A stretch of DNA of 64,000 bases from Ophiura sarsii. Its lineage: Eukaryota; Echinodermata; Ophiuroidea; Amphilepidida; Ophiuridae. A program made the position numbers and the translations under genes. Each line of letters begins with the position of its first letter. Position 1 is the stretch's first letter. A model generated the notes under the pieces. That model searched no databases, was not told where the DNA came from, and worked only from the letters and a program-made list of their open reading frames with translations. The stretch spans positions 57,667,048-57,731,047 of the forward strand of contig CM069447.1 in assembly GCA_035610835.1 (NCBI GenBank). The letters are read 5' to 3'. Below, in pieces: positions 57,701-64,000 of the stretch.

Positions 57701-58613
57701 GTCAAAATTGGTCCACATATTCCTTTTGACCGTACGCATGTACAAAAGAAAGGTTTTTTAAATTAAAAATCATTTGGGGTCACTAGGGGTCAAAATGTCA
57801 ATTTTCACTCCAGTCACTTAAAATACTATTTTTTCAAGAGGAAATGACCCATGATTATCAGAATTGGTCAAAAGATTCCTTGGGTCCATGCATATATAGG
57901 GTGTTCAGCGATTAAAAGTGACATGTCATACCGGGTCACTAGGGGTCATTGAACTTTACAGGGGTAAAAGTTTAGACATGCTCCGATTTGGACCGGGTTT
58001 GTTGCATCTTGTTTGGATTGATGAGCCAAGAAAATAAGTCAATCATATTGACCAGGTCAAAGGTCAAGAAGGGGTCACTAGGGGTCATTGAACATTACAG
58101 AGGTAAAAGTTAAGACATGCTCCGATTTGGACGGGGTTTGTTGCATCTTGTTTGGATTGATGAGCAAAGAAAATAAATAAATCATATTGACCAGGTCAAA
58201 GGTCACGAAGGGTCAATAGGGGTCATTGAACTTTACAGGGGTAAAAATAAAGACATGGTTCGATTTTGACCGGGTTTGTTGCATCTTGTTTGATTTGATG
58301 AGCCAAGAAAATAATTCAATTATATTGACCAGGTCAAAGGTCAAGAAGGGGTCAAAAGGGGTCATTGAACTTTAAAGGGGTAAAATTTAAGACATGATCC
58401 GATTTGGACCGGATTTGTTGCATCTTGTTTGGATTGATGAGCCAAGAAAATAAGTCAATCATTTTAATCAGGTCAAAGGTCAAGAAGGGGTCACTAGGGA
58501 TCATTTTCTCAAAGAAAAATCAAGGTAGCCTGGTCTTAGACCGGAGCAAGATCTAGTTACCTTGATTTTTCAAAAATCAAGGTTCTCTATCTCTGCCGTT
58601 TCTTTCTTCTTTC

Positions 58614-59931
58614 TTACCTTGATTTTTTCAAAAAATCGAGGTATTCTATCTCTGCCGTTTCTTTCTTTCTTCTTTCTTTCTTTCTTTCTTTCTTTCTATC
58701 AAACCCATCTACAAAATGCTATTTTTTTTACAGTTTACATGCTACAATCACCAGATTTGGTCAGTAGGACCCCCCACCTGGCCTACATATAGGGTCTTCA
58801 CAGTTTGGGGTCAAAGGTCACACAGGGGTCATAAGGGGTCAAAACGTGATTTTCACTTAAAACGCATTTCCAATTTAGTGAAATGACCTAGGATTGTCAA
58901 AATTGGTCCACATATTCCTTTTGACCGTACGCATATACAAAAGAACGGTTTTTTTAAATTAAAAATCATTTGGGGTCACTAGGGGTCAAATTATAAATTT
59001 TTACTCCTCGCACTGAAAATGCTTTTTTTTCGGAAGGAAATGACCTATGATTGTCAGAATTGGTCAAAAGATTCCTTGTATCCATGTTCATATAGGGTCT
59101 TCAGCGATTAAAAGTGACATGTCAGATGGGGTCACTAGGGGTCATTGACCTAAACAGGGGTAAAATGTAAGACATGCTCCGATTTTGACCGGTCATGTTT
59201 CATTTTGTAGGCATTGATAAGACAAGAAAAAAAGTCAATCATTTGTACGGGGTCAAAGGTCAACATAGGTCACTAGGGGTCAAAAGGTCAATTTTCACTC
59301 CTTGCACTCAAAATGCTATTTTTTCTACAGTGTACATGCTACAATCACCAGATTTGGTCAGTAGGACCCCCTACCTGACCTACATATAGGGTCTTCACTA
59401 TTTGGGGTCAAAGGTCACACAGGGGTCATAAGGGGTCAAAATGTGATTTTCACTTAAAACGCATTTGCAATTTAGTGAAATGACCTAGGATCGTCAGAAT
59501 TTGTCAACATATTCCTTTTGACCGTACTAATATATAATAGTTTGGTTTTTAAAATCAAAAAATATTTGGGGTCACTAGGGGTCAAAATGTAAATTTTCAA
59601 TCCTCGCACTAAAAATGCTATTTTTTCGAGAGGAAATGACCCATGATTATCAGAATTGGTCAAAAGATTTCTTGGATCTATGTACACATAGGGTCTTAAG
59701 CGATTAAAATTGACATGTCGTATGGGGTCACTAGGGGTCATTGATCTATACATGTTCCGATTTGCAAAACATGCTCCGAATTAGACCGGACCTGTTTTAT
59801 CTTGTTTGGTTCAATCAGGCAAGAATAAAAGTCAATCATCATAACCAGGTCAATGGTCAAGAAGAGGTCACTATGGATCATTTTCTCATTAAAATCAAGG
59901 TGCCCTGGTCTCAGACCAGAACTAGATCTAG
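58614..59931 (+). mobile_element. A-family element nested just inside another A leader
   Basis: TTACCTTG at 58614 lies 57 bp inside the leader of an A element that starts at 58557. The latter begins with a perfect palindrome (ACCTTGATTTTT/AAAAATCAAGGT). The 3' end has CTGGTCTCAGACCAG and CTAG at 59928-59931. Length 1318 bp. Confidence 0.65.
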
Positions 59932-61889
59932 TTCTTTCTTTCTTTCCTCAAACCCATCTAAAAAATGCTATTTTTTCTACACTTTACATGCTACAATCAC
60001 CAGACTTGGTCAGTAGAACCCCCCACCTAACCTTCATATAGGGTGTTCACAGTTTGGGGTCAAAGGTCACACAGGGGTCACTAGGGGTCAAAATGTGATT
60101 TTCACTTAAAACGCATTTACAATTTAGTGAAATGACCTAGGATCGTCAAAATTGGTCCACATATTCCTTTTGACCGTACGCATTTACAAAAGAACGGTTT
60201 TTAAAAATAAAAATCATCTGGGGTCACTAGGGGTCAAAATGTCAATTTTCACTCCAGTCACTTAAAATGCTATCTATTCAAGAGAAAATGGCCCATGATT
60301 ATCAGAATTGGTCAAAAGATTCCTTGGGTCCATGCACATATAGGGTGTTCAGCGATTAAAAGTGACATGTCATACGGGGTCACTAGGGGTCATTGAACTT
60401 TACAGGGGTAAAAGTTAAGACATGCTCCGATTTTGACGGGGTTTGGTGCATCTTGTTTAATTTGATGAGCCAAGAAAATAAGTCAACCATATTGACCAGG
60501 TCAAAGGTCAAAAAGGGGTCACTAGGGGTCAAAAGGTGATTTTCACTTAAAACGCATTTCCAATTTAGTGAAATGACATAGGATCGTCAAAATTGGTCCA
60601 CATATTCCTTTTTGACCGTACGCATGTACAAAAGAACGGTTTTTTAAATTAAAAATCATTTGGGGTCACTAGGGGTCAAAATGTCAATTTTCACTCCAGT
60701 CACTTAAAATGCTATTTATTCAAGAGAAAATGGCCCATGATTATCAGAATTAGTCAAAAGATTTCTTGGGTCCATGCACATATAGGGTGTTCAGCGATTA
60801 AAAGTGACATGTCATACGGGGTCACTAGGGGTCATTGAACTTTACAAGGGTAAAAGTTAAGACATGCTCCGATTTGGACGGGGTTTGTTGCATCTTGTTT
60901 AATTTGATGAGCCAAGAAAATAAGTCAATCATATTGACCAGGTCAAAGGTCAAGAAGGGGTCACTAGGGGTCAAAAGGTGATTTTCACTTAAAACGCATT
61001 TCCAATTTAGTGAAATGACCTAGGATCGTCAATATTGGTCCACATATTCCTTTTGACCGTACGCATGTACAAAAGAACGGTTTTTTAAATTAAAAATCAT
61101 TTGGGGTCACTAGGGGTCAAAATGTCAATTTTCACTCCAGTCACTTAAAATGCTATTTTTTCAAGAGGAAATGACCCATGATTATCAGAATTGGTCAAAA
61201 GATTCCTTGGGTCCATGCATATATAGGGTGTTCAGCGATTAAAAGTGACATGTCATACCGGGTCACTAGGGGTCATTGAACTTTACAGGGGTAAAAGTTT
61301 AGACATGCTCCGATTTAGACCGGGTTTGTTGCATCTTGTTTGGATTGATGAGCCAAGAAAATAAGTCAATCATATTAACCAGGTCAAAGGTCAAGAAGAG
61401 GTCACTAGGGGTCATTGAACATTACAGAGGTAAAAGTTCAGACATGCTCCGATTTGGACGGGGTTTGTTGCATCTTGTTTGGATTGATGAGCAAAGAAAA
61501 TAAATAAATCATATTGACCAGGTCAAAGGTCACGAAGGGTCAATAGGGGTCTTTGAACTTTACAGGGGTAAAAGTAAAGACATGGTTCGATTTTGACCGG
61601 GTTTGTTGCATCTTGTTTGATTTGATGAGCTAAGAAAATAATTCAATTATATCGACCAGGTCAAAGGTCAAGAAGGGGTCAAAAGGGGTCATTGAACTTT
61701 AAAGGGGTAAAATTTAAGACATGATCCGATTTGGACCGGATTTGTTGCATCTTGTTTGGATTGATGAGCCAAGAAAATAAGTTAATAATTTTAATCAGGT
61801 CAAAGGTCAAGAAGGGGTCACTAGGGATCATTTTCTCAAAGAAAAATCAAGGTAGCCTGGTCTTAGACCGGAGCGAGATCTAGTGCTTT

Positions 61890-63333
61890 TTACCTTGATT
61901 TTTTCAAAAATCGAGGTACTCTATCTCTGCCGTTTCTTTCTTCTTCTTTGTTTGTTTGTTTCTTTCTATCAGACCCATCTACAAAATGCTATTTTTTCTA
62001 CAGTTTACATGCTACAATCACCAGATTTGGTCAGTAGGACCCCCTACCTGACCTACATATAGGGTCTTCACAGTTTGGGGTCAAAGGTCACACAGATGTC
62101 ATAAGGGGTAAAAACGTGATTTTCACTTAAAACGCATTTCCAATTTAGTGAAATGACCTAGGATTGTCAAAATTGGTCCACATATTCATTTTGACCGTAC
62201 GCATATACAAAAGAACGGTTTTTAAAATTAAAAATAATTTGGGGTCACTAGGGGTCAAAATGTAAATGTTTACTCCTCGCACTGAAAAGGCTATTTTTTC
62301 GGGAGGAAATGACCTATGATTGTCAGAATTGGTCAAAAGATTCCTTATATCCATGTACATATAGGGTCTTGAGCGATTAAAAGTGACATGTCAGATGGGG
62401 TCACTAGGGGTCATTGACCTAAACAGGGGTAAAATGTAAGACATGCTCCGATTTTGACCGGTCATGTTTCATTTTGTAGGCATTGATAAGACAAGAAAAA
62501 AAGTCAATAATTTTTACGGGGTCAAAGGTCAACATAAGTCACTAGGGGTCAAAAGGTCAATTTTCAATCCTTGCACTCAAAATGCTATTTTTTCTACAGT
62601 GTACATGCTACAATCACCAGATTTGGTCAGTAGGACCCCCTACCAGACCTACATATAGGGTCTTCACAGTTTGGGGTCAAAGGTCACACAGGGGTCATAA
62701 GTGGTCAAAACGTGATTTTCACTTAAAACGCGTTTGCAATTTAGTGAAATGACCTAGGATCATCAGTATTTGTCAACATATTCCTTTTGACCGTACGCAT
62801 ATATAATAGTTAGGTTTTTAAAATCAAAATATATTTAGGGTCACTAGGGGTCAAAAGGTCAATTTTCACTCCTCACACTCAAAATGCTATTTTTTCGGGA
62901 GGAAATGACGCATGATTGTCAGAATTAGTCAAAAGATTTCTTGGATCCATGTACATATAGGGTCTTCAGCGATTAAAAGTGACATGTCATATGGGGTCAC
63001 TAGGGGTCATTGACCTAAACAGGGGTAAAATATAAGACATGCTCCGATTTTGACCGGATTTGTTTCATCCTGTAGGCATTGATGAAACAAGAAAAAAAGT
63101 CAAATAATTTTTATTGGGTCAAAGGTCAACATAGGTCACTAGGGGTCAAAAGGTCAATTTGCACTCCTCGCACTCAAAATGCTATTTTTTCGGGAGGAAA
63201 TGACCCATGATTGTCAGAATTGGTCAAAAGATTTGTTGGATCCATTAAAAGTGACATGTCATATGGGGTGACTAGAGGTCATTAATCCATAAAAAATCAA
63301 GGTGTCCTGGTCTCAGACCAGAACTATGTCTAG
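61890..63333 (+). mobile_element. A-family element, close copy of 2419-3863
   Basis: 1444 bp from TTACCTTG to CTAG, differing from the duplicon 1 element by few bases. It is followed with no gap by another A 5' end (63334), as at 3863/3864. Confidence 0.7.
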
Positions 63334-64000
63334 TTACCTTGATTTTTTTCCAAAAATCGAGGTTCTGTATCTCTGCCGTTTCTTTCTTCTTCTTCCTCTT
63401 CTTTTTCTTTCTTCAAACCCATCTAAAAAATGCTATTTTTTCTACAGTTTACATGCTACAATCACCAAACTTGGTCAGTAGAACCCCCTACCTAACCTTC
63501 ATATAGGGTGTTCACAGTTTGGGGTCAAAGGTCACACAGGGGTCACTAGGGGTCAAAAAGTGATTTTCACTTAAAACGCATTTCCAATTTAGTGAAATGA
63601 CCTAGGATCGTCAAAATTGGTCCACATATTCCTTTTGACCGTACGCATTTACAAAAGAACGGTTTTTAAAAATAAAAATCATTTGGGGTCACTAGGGGTC
63701 AAAATGTCAATTTTCACTCCAGTCACTTAAAATGCTATTTATTCAAGAGAAAATGGCCCATGATTATCAGAATTGGTCAAAAGATTCCTTGGGTCCATGC
63801 ACATATAGGGTGTTCAGCGAATAAAAGTGACATGTCATACGGGGTCACTAGGGGTCATTGAACTTTACAGGGGTAAAAGTTAAGACATGCTCCGATTTGG
63901 ACGGGGTTTGGTGCATCTTGTTTAATTTGATGAGCCAAGAAAATAAGTCAATCATATTGACCAGGTCAAAGGTCAAGAAGGGGTCACTAGGGGTCAAAAG

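Larger units (their letters stand above)
46812..64000 (+). repeat. Duplicon 3 (first part; runs off the window)
   Basis: It matches duplicon 2 at an offset of about 27.87 kb through exons A, B and B' and the SINE. It then differs by retaining a hAT-like element (50761-51334) that is partly deleted in duplicon 2 and by gaining a C-family element (53384-54707). The repeat array continues beyond 64000, and no EGF-C or later exon is reached. Confidence 0.85.
51503..64000 (+). repeat. Array of Helentron-like A, B and C elements, duplicon 3
   Basis: This continuous array has A-type 5' ends near 51503, 53336, 56177, 56467, 56541, 58557, 58614, 61890 and 63334, B at 51569-53331 and C at 53384-54707. 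The last ~3.5 kb closely follows 1442-4980 of duplicon 1 apart from an extra ~430-bp unit. Runs off the window; no exon seen. Confidence 0.85.

Overview
This window looks like intronic and exonic DNA from an invertebrate animal, most plausibly a marine deuterostome such as an echinoderm or hemichordate. The species is not determined. The sequence is AT-rich and has no bacterial-type coding. It carries short (111-123 bp) symmetric phase 1-1 exons with AG acceptors and GT donors, each encoding one EGF-like or LDL-receptor class A (LDLa) domain, inside introns full of SINEs, MITEs and satellite-like repeats.

Layout. A single domain set is repeated in tandem on the + strand. Duplicon 1 (1-18935) is truncated by the window at its left edge and has an internal deletion. 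Duplicon 2 (18936-46811) is complete. Duplicon 3 (46812-64000) shows only its first three exons before entering a repeat array that runs off the window. The full exon order, seen in duplicon 2, is EGF-A, EGF-B, EGF-B', a 7 kb repeat array, EGF-C, LDLa-1, LDLa-2, LDLa-3, EGF-D, EGF-E, a broken exon (psi-F), EGF-G and EGF-H. EGF-H ends in a 110-bp minisatellite. Every junction joins in frame, so the exons can be read as one very long secreted or membrane-anchored EGF/LDLa protein running through all duplicons, with a general resemblance to fibropellin/LRP-type extracellular proteins. No start codon, signal peptide, transmembrane exon or stop exon is visible. Duplicons 1 and 2 are nearly identical even in introns, so they are either a very recent duplication or allelic copies stacked by the assembler.

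Mobile and repeat DNA. About 24 kb (1442-5970, 22742-29742, 51503-64000) is made of related non-coding elements that share one architecture. The 5' end is TTA followed by a hairpin, then a pyrimidine microsatellite, then tandem ~135-300 bp blocks built on GGTCA motifs. The 3' end has a subterminal inverted repeat of the 5' end, a hairpin, 8-9 nt, and CTAG. Three families (A, B, C) differ in their ends. They resemble non-autonomous Helitron/Helentron rolling-circle elements: they sit in T-rich targets, one C copy is present in duplicon 3 with an exact empty site in duplicon 2 and no target duplication, and A copies are joined head to tail. The internal blocks contain many perfect DR1 and IR1 nuclear-receptor half-site arrangements. 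This element system is the most interesting find in the window. Other elements include a tRNA-derived SINE, TTAA-flanked MITEs, a hAT-like MITE with a perfect 8-bp duplication, several inverted-repeat elements, and a composite 2.5 kb insertion inside the EGF-H minisatellite of duplicon 2.
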